A DNA stretch of 64,000 nucleotides from an uncultured Pelagibacteraceae bacterium (GTDB lineage: Bacteria > Pseudomonadota > Alphaproteobacteria > Pelagibacterales > Pelagibacteraceae): NCBI GenBank assembly GCA_902521355.1, contig CABYRT010000003.1, positions 51,790-115,789 on the forward strand, given 5' to 3'. This document shows, one piece after another, positions 47,392-56,143 of the stretch (the first letter of the stretch is position 1; every line of letters starts with the position of its first letter). A program made the translations under genes and the position numbers. The notes under the pieces were generated by a model. That model saw only the letters and a list, made by a program, of their open reading frames with translations, was not told the origin of the DNA and did not search any database.

Positions 47392-48320
47392 ACTTTAACT
47401 TCTCCATCAAAAGGATCATAAGTTTCGATTTCTTGTGGTAATATTGATCTTATTGCAATTTCCTCTGACCCCATTGCAACTAAATCATCAGACTCATACA
47501 ATACTAGTGGTTTTGCAGCCATTGTATCTTTCGCCATTCCTAAACTATCTTTTGTAGCAACAAAATAAGTAAATACCCCATCTAAACCGACGAGAGATTC
47601 TTTCATTCCCTCTTCTAATGTAGCTCCATTTCTCATTTTTTCTGCAAGATATACAGCGATTAATTCCGAGTCACATTCTGACATAAATCTCATGCCCTTG
47701 TTTTCTAATACTCTTCTATTATTCCAATAGTTAGTTAATTGTCCATTATGAACGACTGACACATCGCTAAAAGGATAACCCCAAAATGGGTGAGCAGATT
47801 TAATATCCACTCCTGACTCTGTTGCCATTCTAGCATGACCAATTGCATGTGTCCCGACAACTTTATCTAAATTATATCTGTTACAAACTACTTCAGCATT
47901 TCCTAAATCTTTAATTACTTCTAGAGATTTTCCCATAGATAATATTTCTACACCTTCAACACTTTCTATTTTTTGAGAAAATTCCATTAAATCTTTGTCA
48001 TATTGAATTTCATATCGCAATGAATAAGGAAGAATTCTATCCTCTTTTATCACTTTAGCGCCTAGCTCAGAAAGATAAGAATCAACAATTTTTTTTCTTT
48101 CGTCATAAACTGATACATCTTCTTTTACTGAAGAACTTCCCTCTGCAACATTTTCACCAACCTTAAATCGCATGATGAAATTTTGACCGTCAGTTTTTCC
48201 GTATAGAGCGTATCCAGTTGAATCTTCTCCTCTATGCTTTAATGCTTGAAGCATACCCTGAAGTTCAAAACCAACGTTTGAAGTATTTCCTCTATGAATT
48301 AATCCTGCAATCCCGCACAT
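47379..48320 (-). CDS. Class II glutamine amidotransferase; MgsA/GlxB-like
   Basis: MCGIAGLIHRG N-terminal Cys nucleophile; HRGEDSTG; GHARMATES. Confidence 0.88.
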   Translation of the reverse strand: MCGIAGLIHRGNTSNVGFELQGMLQALKHRGEDSTGYALYGKTDGQNFIMRFKVGENVAEGSSSVKEDVSVYDERKKIVDSYLSELGAKVIKEDRILPYSLRYEIQYDKDLMEFSQKIESVEGVEILSMGKSLEVIKDLGNAEVVCNRYNLDKVVGTHAIGHARMATESGVDIKSAHPFWGYPFSDVSVVHNGQLTNYWNNRRVLENKGMRFMSECDSELIAVYLAEKMRNGATLEEGMKESLVGLDGVFTYFVATKDSLGMAKDTMAAKPLVLYESDDLVAMGSEEIAIRSILPQEIETYDPFDGEVKVWQI

Positions 48321-48337
48321 ATAATTTCCTTATTAAA

Positions 48338-49807
48338 TTATGGTAAACAATCCAGATAAGTATCAAGATCCCATTGTGTTGTTGCACCCAAGAATTTTTC
48401 CCACTCATCTCGTTTGTACCAATTAAATACTTTATACATTTCATCTGGCATTGATGATTTTATTACCTCATCTTCCGCCAATCTATCTAAAGCTTCACCT
48501 AAACTTAGTGGAAGTTTTTTAACATCTTTACCAGCTTTTTGAGCTTCGTATATATTTCTAGACTCTGGTTTAGCTGGTTTCATTTTTTTAGATATTCCCT
48601 CATCACAAGCTTTAAGTAATGCTGCACCTAATAAATATGGGTTATGCATAGAGTCAACTGATCTGTACTCGAATCTACCTGGAGCAGATACTCTTAGACC
48701 ACATGTTCTATTTTGATAACCCCAGTCAGCATAAACTGGTGCCCAAAAACCTTGATCCCATAATCTTCTATATGAGTTCACTGTCGAAGAACCAATTGCT
48801 GTTAAAGCTGGCAAGTGTTTCATTATCCCTGCAATTGATTGTAATCCAATCTTTCCAGGCAATTGCATATCCTTAGTATCTGGCATGAAAGTATTAGTTC
48901 CACCGGATACATAGCTAAAGACTTCTTCTACACCTGGAAGTTTTTTGTTACCTAATTTGTTTACTGATACTTTTCCACCTTTCCACAAAGACATGTTGGT
49001 ATGACATCCACTTGCTGAAACTCCCATAAATGGTTTAGTCATAAAGCAAGCTATAAGATTATGTTCTCTTGCTACTTGAGCACAAATTTGTCTATACGTA
49101 GATAATCTATCAGCATTTCTTAAAACATTATCAAATGTCCAGTTAAGCTCTAATTGACCAGGAGCATCTTCATGGTCACCTTGGATCATATCAAGACCCA
49201 TCGCTTTTGCGTATTCAATAACCTTCATAAACACAGGTCTTAATGATTCAAATTGATCAATATGATAACAGAAAGGTTTTGAGAAACCTTGTCCAGTTGG
49301 AGTTCCGTCAGGATTTTTTGTTAACCACATCATTTCAGGCTCTGTTCCAACTCTTAATTCTAATCCATGTTTCTTTTTGAACTCATTCATGAAAATTCTA
49401 AGATTACCTCTGCAGTCACTTGTTAAATGACCACCTGGATTTTTTCTTTCTTCTCTATTTCTAAAACATGTAACAAAAACTCTTCCAACTCTCTTATCCC
49501 AAGGCAATTGAACAAAAGTTTCTGGATCAGGTATTCCTACCAATTCCATAGCCTCTGGACCATAACCAATATAATTATTATGACGATCTAAAAATAAGTT
49601 TGCTGTTGCTCCATAAACCAATTGAAAACCTTTTTCTGCAGTTCTTTCCCAGTGGTCTGCCGGTATTCCTTTTCCAACAACTCTTCCAGTTACTGAAATA
49701 AATTGATAATAGATATAAGTAATTCCTAATTCGTTTATTTTTTCTCTAACTTTTTTGACGAGTTTAGCTCTACCTGGTTGGTTTACGTGTTTTTCAAGAT
49801 CCGTCAT
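48338..49807 (-). CDS. Glutamine synthetase family, type III / gamma-glutamylmethylamide synthetase-like
   Basis: GTEPEMMWL, QGDHEDAPGQLELNW, SGCHTNMSLW, NRTCGLRVSAPGRFEYRSVD. Confidence 0.85.
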   Translation of the reverse strand: MTDLEKHVNQPGRAKLVKKVREKINELGITYIYYQFISVTGRVVGKGIPADHWERTAEKGFQLVYGATANLFLDRHNNYIGYGPEAMELVGIPDPETFVQLPWDKRVGRVFVTCFRNREERKNPGGHLTSDCRGNLRIFMNEFKKKHGLELRVGTEPEMMWLTKNPDGTPTGQGFSKPFCYHIDQFESLRPVFMKVIEYAKAMGLDMIQGDHEDAPGQLELNWTFDNVLRNADRLSTYRQICAQVAREHNLIACFMTKPFMGVSASGCHTNMSLWKGGKVSVNKLGNKKLPGVEEVFSYVSGGTNTFMPDTKDMQLPGKIGLQSIAGIMKHLPALTAIGSSTVNSYRRLWDQGFWAPVYADWGYQNRTCGLRVSAPGRFEYRSVDSMHNPYLLGAALLKACDEGISKKMKPAKPESRNIYEAQKAGKDVKKLPLSLGEALDRLAEDEVIKSSMPDEMYKVFNWYKRDEWEKFLGATTQWDLDTYLDCLP

Positions 49808-49874
49808 TCTTCCCCCTTTGAATTTTCAGATCAAAAAGGTAACTGAAAAAAAAACGTTTGTCTACTTAGATAAA

Positions 49875-51203
49875 TTAGCTCCAAGGAAACGGACTGTTCG
49901 ATGTCGGATGAAGTTTTCCTTTTTCATATCTATCGAACCTAAACGGTTTTAATAATTCACTTTCATGACCTAAAATTTCTTGTGCAACAAGGTGACCAAC
50001 ACCTATCATTTTATAACCATGATTTGCATCTGCAATCATGTAAACATTTTCAAAAAATCTATCGAATATCGGGAATGAATCTGGAGTTAAACAACCCAAT
50101 CCTCCTGATGGTCCCTTTCTATACAGATGAGATTTACCAACAAAACGTTTTTGAATATGTGCAAGTGCTGAAGTCCACATATCAGAAAATTTATCAGTAG
50201 TTTGATATTCTGGAGAATCTATCCCATACGGATCAACATTAACTTCATCAAAATGTTTTTGAACAATGTAAGGTGATGTTCCACCTTGAACTCCCAATCC
50301 TTCAATATCAGGTTTATAATAAATACCCCATAAGTCTTCTGTAATTATTTTACCATCTTTGTCAGAATAAAGTGGCGCATCTGTATCAACATGAATTACT
50401 GGAGGCGGTTTACCTTCATTAGTTTTTAAATAATCTGCATCCACACCCAATACACCTTCTTGTAAAAACCAGTACTTCCACATTTCAACTTCATGCATTT
50501 TTCCATTTTTAGCATCTTTTATGTTTGTAGTTTTTGGTAACTCCAACATATTCCAAAAATCTCTTACCCATGGTCCTGCTCCAATAACTACCTGATCACA
50601 ATCAATTGTACCTTTATCTGTAACCACGCCAGTAATTGCATTGCTGTTGCTCCCTCTTTTAAAACCTGTAACCTTTACTCCTTTATGAACGTTTACACCG
50701 TTTGAATTTGCTTTTTTCTCCAGTGCTTTAATTGAGTCCTTATTAAATGCATATCCACCTTTTTTTTCATGCAAGACTGATGTAATACCTTTTGCTTGCC
50801 AATCACTAAAAATTCCTTGCATATATTTCATGCAATCTTTTTCACCTTCTATAAATTCTGATTCATATCCAATAGCTTTTTGTTGTTCATAAATACTTGC
50901 AACATCTTTATGCATTACTTCCGGAGAAATTTGCATATAGCCAACAGCATTATATTTAAATGCCTCTGGATCACTTTCCCAAACACTAACTGAATGAGCC
51001 ATTAATTCTCTCATTGCTGGTTGAAAATAATTATTTCTAACAACTCCACATGCAATTCCACTTGCACCTGCAGCAGTGTCTTTTTTTTCTAAGACAACTA
51101 CATCGTTTGGATTTTTATATTTTTCGGAAAGTTTCCAAGCAGTACTTAACCCGTGAATTCCTCCACCAATTATTACAACTTTTGCTTTTGTCGGTAACGA
51201 CAT
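49875..51203 (-). CDS. FAD-dependent oxidoreductase (DadA / sarcosine-oxidase-beta-like)
   Basis: KVVIIGGGIHGLSTAWKLSE dinucleotide motif; GPSGGLGCLTPDSFPIFD near C-terminus. Confidence 0.85.
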   Translation of the reverse strand: MSLPTKAKVVIIGGGIHGLSTAWKLSEKYKNPNDVVVLEKKDTAAGASGIACGVVRNNYFQPAMRELMAHSVSVWESDPEAFKYNAVGYMQISPEVMHKDVASIYEQQKAIGYESEFIEGEKDCMKYMQGIFSDWQAKGITSVLHEKKGGYAFNKDSIKALEKKANSNGVNVHKGVKVTGFKRGSNSNAITGVVTDKGTIDCDQVVIGAGPWVRDFWNMLELPKTTNIKDAKNGKMHEVEMWKYWFLQEGVLGVDADYLKTNEGKPPPVIHVDTDAPLYSDKDGKIITEDLWGIYYKPDIEGLGVQGGTSPYIVQKHFDEVNVDPYGIDSPEYQTTDKFSDMWTSALAHIQKRFVGKSHLYRKGPSGGLGCLTPDSFPIFDRFFENVYMIADANHGYKMIGVGHLVAQEILGHESELLKPFRFDRYEKGKLHPTSNSPFPWS

Positions 51204-51292
51204 GAACGAACTTTAATTTTTTAGCAAAGGAAAGAATATAATAATTTTTATATATAATTTATATAAATTCTAAATATTTATTAGATTTTTAA

Positions 51293-51643
51293 TTAAAAAC
51301 TCAAATTTTTGAGAGTTTTCAAATATTCGTTAAATTCATTAACAAAATTCTGTGTGGGTAAAACGTACTTTTTTCTATGGTCATTTCCGGTTTTCTCGAG
51401 GTAAAAAAATTCTTTATCACAAGCTTCTTTGATCATGAGTGCAGATTTGGGTCTAGAGGTTTTGAAAAGTCTAGTCTTAAGTTCTTCGACAGATAAGTTT
51501 TCATTTAATTTATAGGAATTCATCACAATCAACATCATGTGATAATGTGAAGGAGACTTTCTGAAAAAGTAATTACTGGATGTATGGGACAGTTTCATTT
51601 GATCTTCCCAAAATTCCAGTAAATCCTTTGATGATTTTGACAT
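51293..51643 (-). CDS. Putative winged-helix (MarR-like) regulator
   Basis: 116 aa helix-rich; LSVEELKTRLFKTSRPKSALMIKEACDKEFFYLEKTGNDHRKKYVLPT resembles wHTH recognition helix plus wing. Confidence 0.55.
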   Translation of the reverse strand: MSKSSKDLLEFWEDQMKLSHTSSNYFFRKSPSHYHMMLIVMNSYKLNENLSVEELKTRLFKTSRPKSALMIKEACDKEFFYLEKTGNDHRKKYVLPTQNFVNEFNEYLKTLKNLSF

Positions 51644-53982
51644 TAAGATTTTACACGTGTTTTTTGAGGATCGTAATGCGGGAAACCAACAATTTTAGCA
51701 GGTATTCTTTTTTGATGTCCATCAATTTTACCGACTTCAACGTTCATACCTATTTCTGAATGACCTACATCAATTCTGCACAAAGCAATATTTTTATTCA
51801 AAGTAGGAGATAGACATCCGCTTGTAACTACGCCAACTTGGGATCTTCCAATGTGAACGCAATCACCGTGATTGGCTTTTTCTTTGCCTACAAGTTCTAA
51901 TCCAACTAATTTCTTTTGTGGATTTTCTTTTCTCTTTATTAATGCTTCTTTACCAATGAAATCTGCTGTTTTTGTTTTTAAAGGAACCGTAAATCCAACA
52001 CCAGCTTCAAAAGGGTCAACTTGGCCGTCAAATTCATTACCAAATAATATTAGTCCAGCTTCAATTCTTAATAAATCTAATGCTCCAAAACCAGCAGGTA
52101 TTATTCCTTCATCTTTGCCAGCTTCCATAAGCACATCCCAAACTGCTGGTGCATCTGAAGGGTGACACCATATTTCGTATCCTAACTCGCCTGTGTATCC
52201 AGTTCTAGAAACCATTAATGGAATTCCACTAAGTTCTTTTACTCTACAGATTGTAAACCTAAACCATTGTAATTCTGAAATAGAAGGTTGTGTTGGTGGA
52301 GTAAAAATAAACTTTTCTAAAATTTTTCTACTATTTGGTCCTTGTAGAGAAATATTATTTATTTGATCAGTAGAGTTTTTAACTAAAACGTTAAACTTTT
52401 TCTTTTTTGCCTGTTCTTTTAACCATTCTCCTGCGTATTCATCACCACATACCCATCTAAATCCATGATCACTCATTTTTAACAATGTTCCATCATCAAA
52501 CATAGAACCATTTTCATAACACATTGAAGAATAAACAATCTGTCCAACCGACAATTTTTTAACATTTCTAGTTAAAGTATAGTCCATCAATTCTTCTGCA
52601 TCCGGACCTAATATTTCAAATTTTCTTAATGAAGATAAATCAATTAAAACTGCTTTTTCTCTGCATGCTGTATATTCATTTATAACTCCATGTTTAGTGT
52701 AATCATTGGGTAGCCAATATCCTCTAGCATCAACAAAGTTTCTTGTTAACTTAGAAGTTCTTTCATGAAATCCTGTATTTTTTGTTAGTTTTAATTCTGA
52801 GTCTGGTTTCATTCTAAAAGCAAAAGATTTTGTAAATTCTTTTTTTTTTTCATAAGTTCTAACAAAAATATCTGTAGGGTTCCATGAATTACATGGATCT
52901 ATATCACTTGGACAGGCGGATGTTCCACACGTTAAATCTTTTAAAGCTCTTAATATTACATAATCCCCAGGTCTAGCAAATGATTCATCAGAAAGCACCG
53001 TATTTAAACCTCCTGCCGAAGTATTAAAAAATAAATTTATAGCGTGCCATCCTTTTTGTCTATTAACGCCAAAATTTTCCATGGCACCACTTAAGTTATC
53101 TGAGCAATTTGGATGCCCAAAGTAACCAGCATCTTCGTAATACTTTGATGTACAAGCAAGATTAAAAGTGTCATGTCTACCAACAGTATCTCTTATTACT
53201 TCTACTAAAGGTTCATGGTCTGTATCATAAAATTTTGAATACAATCCTGGTCCTGGAAATGTATTTCCCATAAAGGTCCTGGTTGTTTGCCAATCTAAAC
53301 CTTTCTCAATACCTTTACCTAATTTAGCTGTATCAAAAGCAACAAAATCTGAACATTGTCTACCAGTTGGACAAATTATTTGAATATAATCTCCTTCTTT
53401 AACTTCAAAAGAAATCGCTGATTGTTTTGCAATATTTTTTTCGTCTAGAGGATCAAAAATTGGATCTGGAATTATTCTATGTTCTTTATAATCAACAATA
53501 TTATTTCTTTTAATAAATAAAGTTAATTCTGTAGGAGGATTTTGTTCATGAACCAACATATCATTACCAGGTGCAGAAAAAATGCAATAACATTTATCTT
53601 TTGAACTTATTTTAATTTTTTCTCCAGGTGGAGTGTCATTATCAAAAAGGATTGAAGATTTAGATTTTGAAATTTTAAGATTTCTTTTTTCTAATTGGCG
53701 CAAAGCAATTTTCGAACTTTCTTCATTTCTATTTAAAATTTTAATTATATCATTTTCTGATTTAGAAGATTTTAAATTTAAAATTGATGGATCTGAATTT
53801 CCATCAGAATTAAAAACAACTATTTCACAAATTTGATTTCCTTCATTATTAATAATTTCAATTTCATCATCCGGAAAAACCTGAACCCCTGTTAATCCAC
53901 CGCCATTAATTACATATCTTTCAACCCCAGGTGGCAAAACATTTAAACCAGGTTCATTTATTCTTAAATTTTCTTCTAACAT
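51643..53982 (-). CDS. tdm: Trimethylamine N-oxide demethylase (Tdm)-type: DUF1989 domain plus C-terminal GcvT domain
   Basis: CTSKYYEDAGYFGHPNCSDN and LTCGTSACPSDIDPCNSWNPTDI (DUF1989), then GcvT motifs (SLQGPNSRKIL, VSRTGYTGELGYEIWC); next to TmoX-like transporter. Confidence 0.85.
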   Translation of the reverse strand: MLEENLRINEPGLNVLPPGVERYVINGGGLTGVQVFPDDEIEIINNEGNQICEIVVFNSDGNSDPSILNLKSSKSENDIIKILNRNEESSKIALRQLEKRNLKISKSKSSILFDNDTPPGEKIKISSKDKCYCIFSAPGNDMLVHEQNPPTELTLFIKRNNIVDYKEHRIIPDPIFDPLDEKNIAKQSAISFEVKEGDYIQIICPTGRQCSDFVAFDTAKLGKGIEKGLDWQTTRTFMGNTFPGPGLYSKFYDTDHEPLVEVIRDTVGRHDTFNLACTSKYYEDAGYFGHPNCSDNLSGAMENFGVNRQKGWHAINLFFNTSAGGLNTVLSDESFARPGDYVILRALKDLTCGTSACPSDIDPCNSWNPTDIFVRTYEKKKEFTKSFAFRMKPDSELKLTKNTGFHERTSKLTRNFVDARGYWLPNDYTKHGVINEYTACREKAVLIDLSSLRKFEILGPDAEELMDYTLTRNVKKLSVGQIVYSSMCYENGSMFDDGTLLKMSDHGFRWVCGDEYAGEWLKEQAKKKKFNVLVKNSTDQINNISLQGPNSRKILEKFIFTPPTQPSISELQWFRFTICRVKELSGIPLMVSRTGYTGELGYEIWCHPSDAPAVWDVLMEAGKDEGIIPAGFGALDLLRIEAGLILFGNEFDGQVDPFEAGVGFTVPLKTKTADFIGKEALIKRKENPQKKLVGLELVGKEKANHGDCVHIGRSQVGVVTSGCLSPTLNKNIALCRIDVGHSEIGMNVEVGKIDGHQKRIPAKIVGFPHYDPQKTRVKS

Positions 53983-54014
53983 TTTAAATCAATGATTACT
54001 TATGTTTAAGAATA

Positions 54015-54028
54015 AATCAGTACTGATT
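54015..54028. promoter_or_regulatory. 14-bp perfect palindrome AATCAGTACTGATT in the tdm/tmoX divergent intergenic region
   Basis: Read directly; position fits an operator. Confidence 0.45.
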
Positions 54029-54061
54029 AATTGTATATATAAATTTTAGTACCAACTTTTG

Positions 54062-54110
54062 TTGACTGTGAGATTAAATTTAAGGATACTTACTTACTTA
54101 ATATATTAAG
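54062..54110 (+). promoter_or_regulatory. Candidate promoter TTGACT-N17-GATACT with 14-bp palindrome CTTAATATATTAAG (54097-54110) at predicted +1
   Basis: Read directly; SD GAGGAG follows, ATG at 54124. Confidence 0.55.
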
Positions 54111-54123
54111 AGAGGAGAAATAA

Positions 54124-55068
54124 ATGAAGAAAATACTATCTTTACTCTCAGCTATAGTAATTACTGTAGTAAGCTTTGCAGGAATATCTAACGCTGACAG
54201 TAAAAAACCCATAGTGATCCCAACTCATAACTGGTCAAGTCAAATTGTTATGGCCTATGTTATTGGTGGTATCTTTGAAAGCATGGGTAACAATGTTAAA
54301 TATGTAAATGCTGACTCTCAAGCGGTTTACGAGTCAATTAGAATTGGTGATGTAACTATATCTCATGAGGTATGGGAATCTGCTTTCGGTAAGTCATTTA
54401 CAACAGCTTTAGACAAAGGTGGTTTACTAGACTGGGGTGATCATGAAGCAAGAACTCTTGAGGATATGGGATATCCAAACTGGGTTGTTGAAAAAGGTCT
54501 ATGTCCAGGTCTACCAGATTGGACAGCTCTAAAAAACCCAGACTGTGCAAAAAACTTTACAACACCTGACTCTCCAGATGGAAAAGGAAGAATGTTGGAA
54601 GGACCACAGACTTGGCATGGTGACTTGATCCCTCAAAGGATTGATGCTCTAGGCTTAGGTGATTTATGGTGGGTTAAGTTTGCTGGAGGTGCTGATGCAC
54701 TTTGGGCAGAATTAGCAGCTGCTGAAAAAGAAGGAAGAGGAACTATAATTTTCAACTGGACACCAAACTTTACTGATGGTGCTGGTTTTACATTTATCGA
54801 CTTCCCTCCATACACAGCTGGTTGCAGACCAGCAGATGGTGGTGACGGAAAATGTGGTTCTCCGGATGGTTATTTGAAAAAAGCAGTACACGAAGATTTT
54901 CCAAAAACTCATCCAGATGCAGCAGCAGCGTTTAAAAAATTGTCATTTTCAACAAGTCAAATTGGTGCAATGGCAGCTTTAGTAGACGTTGACAAAATGA
55001 CTCACGAAGATGCAGCTAAAAAATGGTTAGCTGATAACGAGTCAACTTGGAAAGCTTTCCTTAAATAA
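54124..55068 (+). CDS. tmoX: Glycine betaine/TMAO-type ABC substrate-binding protein, TmoX-like
   Basis: Signal peptide; OpuAC-type sequence NWSSQIVMAYVIGGIFE; linkage to tdm. Confidence 0.8.
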   Translation: MKKILSLLSAIVITVVSFAGISNADSKKPIVIPTHNWSSQIVMAYVIGGIFESMGNNVKYVNADSQAVYESIRIGDVTISHEVWESAFGKSFTTALDKGGLLDWGDHEARTLEDMGYPNWVVEKGLCPGLPDWTALKNPDCAKNFTTPDSPDGKGRMLEGPQTWHGDLIPQRIDALGLGDLWWVKFAGGADALWAELAAAEKEGRGTIIFNWTPNFTDGAGFTFIDFPPYTAGCRPADGGDGKCGSPDGYLKKAVHEDFPKTHPDAAAAFKKLSFSTSQIGAMAALVDVDKMTHEDAAKKWLADNESTWKAFLK

Positions 55069-55090
55069 GGATAAAAGTTAAAAAATTAAG

Positions 55091-55125
55091 ATCTCCCCCA
55101 ATTCTGTTGGGGGGGATTTTTTTTT
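55091..55125 (+). terminator. Rho-independent terminator, ATCTCCCCCAA-TTCTG-TTGGGGGGGAT then T-tract
   Basis: 11-bp stem with one wobble followed by T8. Confidence 0.88.
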
Positions 55126-55150
55126 GTAAAGATTTGTGTAAAATATACTT

Positions 55151-55528
55151 ATGAGAAAATATCTTTTTTACTTTTTTTTAAGTTTATTAATAAGTTCATC
55201 AGTTTTTGCTCGAAGCACCGGATGTAAAGAAGGTAACTGTGAAAATGGATATGGAAAATGGGTTTATACAGATAAAACTACTTATGAAGGTGAGTGGGTA
55301 GGAACAAAAAAAAATGGCCAAGGTGTAGAAACATGGCCAAACGGATATATCTATAAAGGTGAGTTTAAAAATAGCGTTTGGAGTGGAGTTGGAACTTTAA
55401 CTTTCCCAGATGGTTCTACTTATGAAGGAGAGTGGGCTAATGGTTTTATGAATGGCAAAGGAACATTTACTTGGGCTAATGGCGACCAAAAAGTAGGAAT
55501 TTGGAAAAACGGTAAATTACAAGATTAA
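55151..55528 (+). CDS. Exported MORN-repeat protein
   Basis: Signal peptide; repeats YEGEWVGTKKNGQGVETWPNGYIYKGEF...YEGEWANGFMNGKGTFTWANG. Confidence 0.85.
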   Translation: MRKYLFYFFLSLLISSSVFARSTGCKEGNCENGYGKWVYTDKTTYEGEWVGTKKNGQGVETWPNGYIYKGEFKNSVWSGVGTLTFPDGSTYEGEWANGFMNGKGTFTWANGDQKVGIWKNGKLQD

Positions 55529-56079
55529 TGTCGAACGAAACTTCATTTAATAAATTAAAAGGATTACCCGAGAACCTAAAACAATTTATAGGACTAATAG
55601 TTTTAACAATAGTCATAATTTCTTCTTTTGCTATTTTAAATAATATATTTAGCGAGGGTGATGAATTAGTTAGGAAAATGAAATTGGAAGAAGAGAGAAT
55701 TGCAAAAGAGAGAAAACTAAGTGCATTAATTTCAAAACTTCCCTCGGGTATATTAGTAACTTTTGATGGTACTGATCATTATAAATTATCAGATGAATTG
55801 TATGAGGGAGTGTGTAATGCCACAAAGCTTATCCCCCAAAGAGCGATAATGGGTGCAAATTTCTTAAATTTTAGAGCACACGAAATTTATACTATTAACG
55901 GCAATAAGATTGATGAAACATTTGTTGAATGGGATGCTGAAAAAAAGAAATGTTTTGCAGGTTTTACAGTTAGTGGAAATAACGTAGGAGTAGACGAAAC
56001 AATTAAAGTAAGCGGTGAAGCCTTAAGTTTTTTAAGTACTGGAATTGATACAAGGGTTTATTTTATTAAAAATTTTTAA
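55528..56079 (+). CDS. Hypothetical single-TM protein
   Basis: ORF with N-terminal TM FIGLIVLTIVIISSFAIL; 1-nt overlap with MORN gene. Confidence 0.6.
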   Translation: MSNETSFNKLKGLPENLKQFIGLIVLTIVIISSFAILNNIFSEGDELVRKMKLEEERIAKERKLSALISKLPSGILVTFDGTDHYKLSDELYEGVCNATKLIPQRAIMGANFLNFRAHEIYTINGNKIDETFVEWDAEKKKCFAGFTVSGNNVGVDETIKVSGEALSFLSTGIDTRVYFIKNF

Positions 56080-56143
56080 TGGAAATAAGCTTCAATTATA
56101 TTGATTTTAATTTAATTAATTTTCGTATACTTTTATAAGAATT

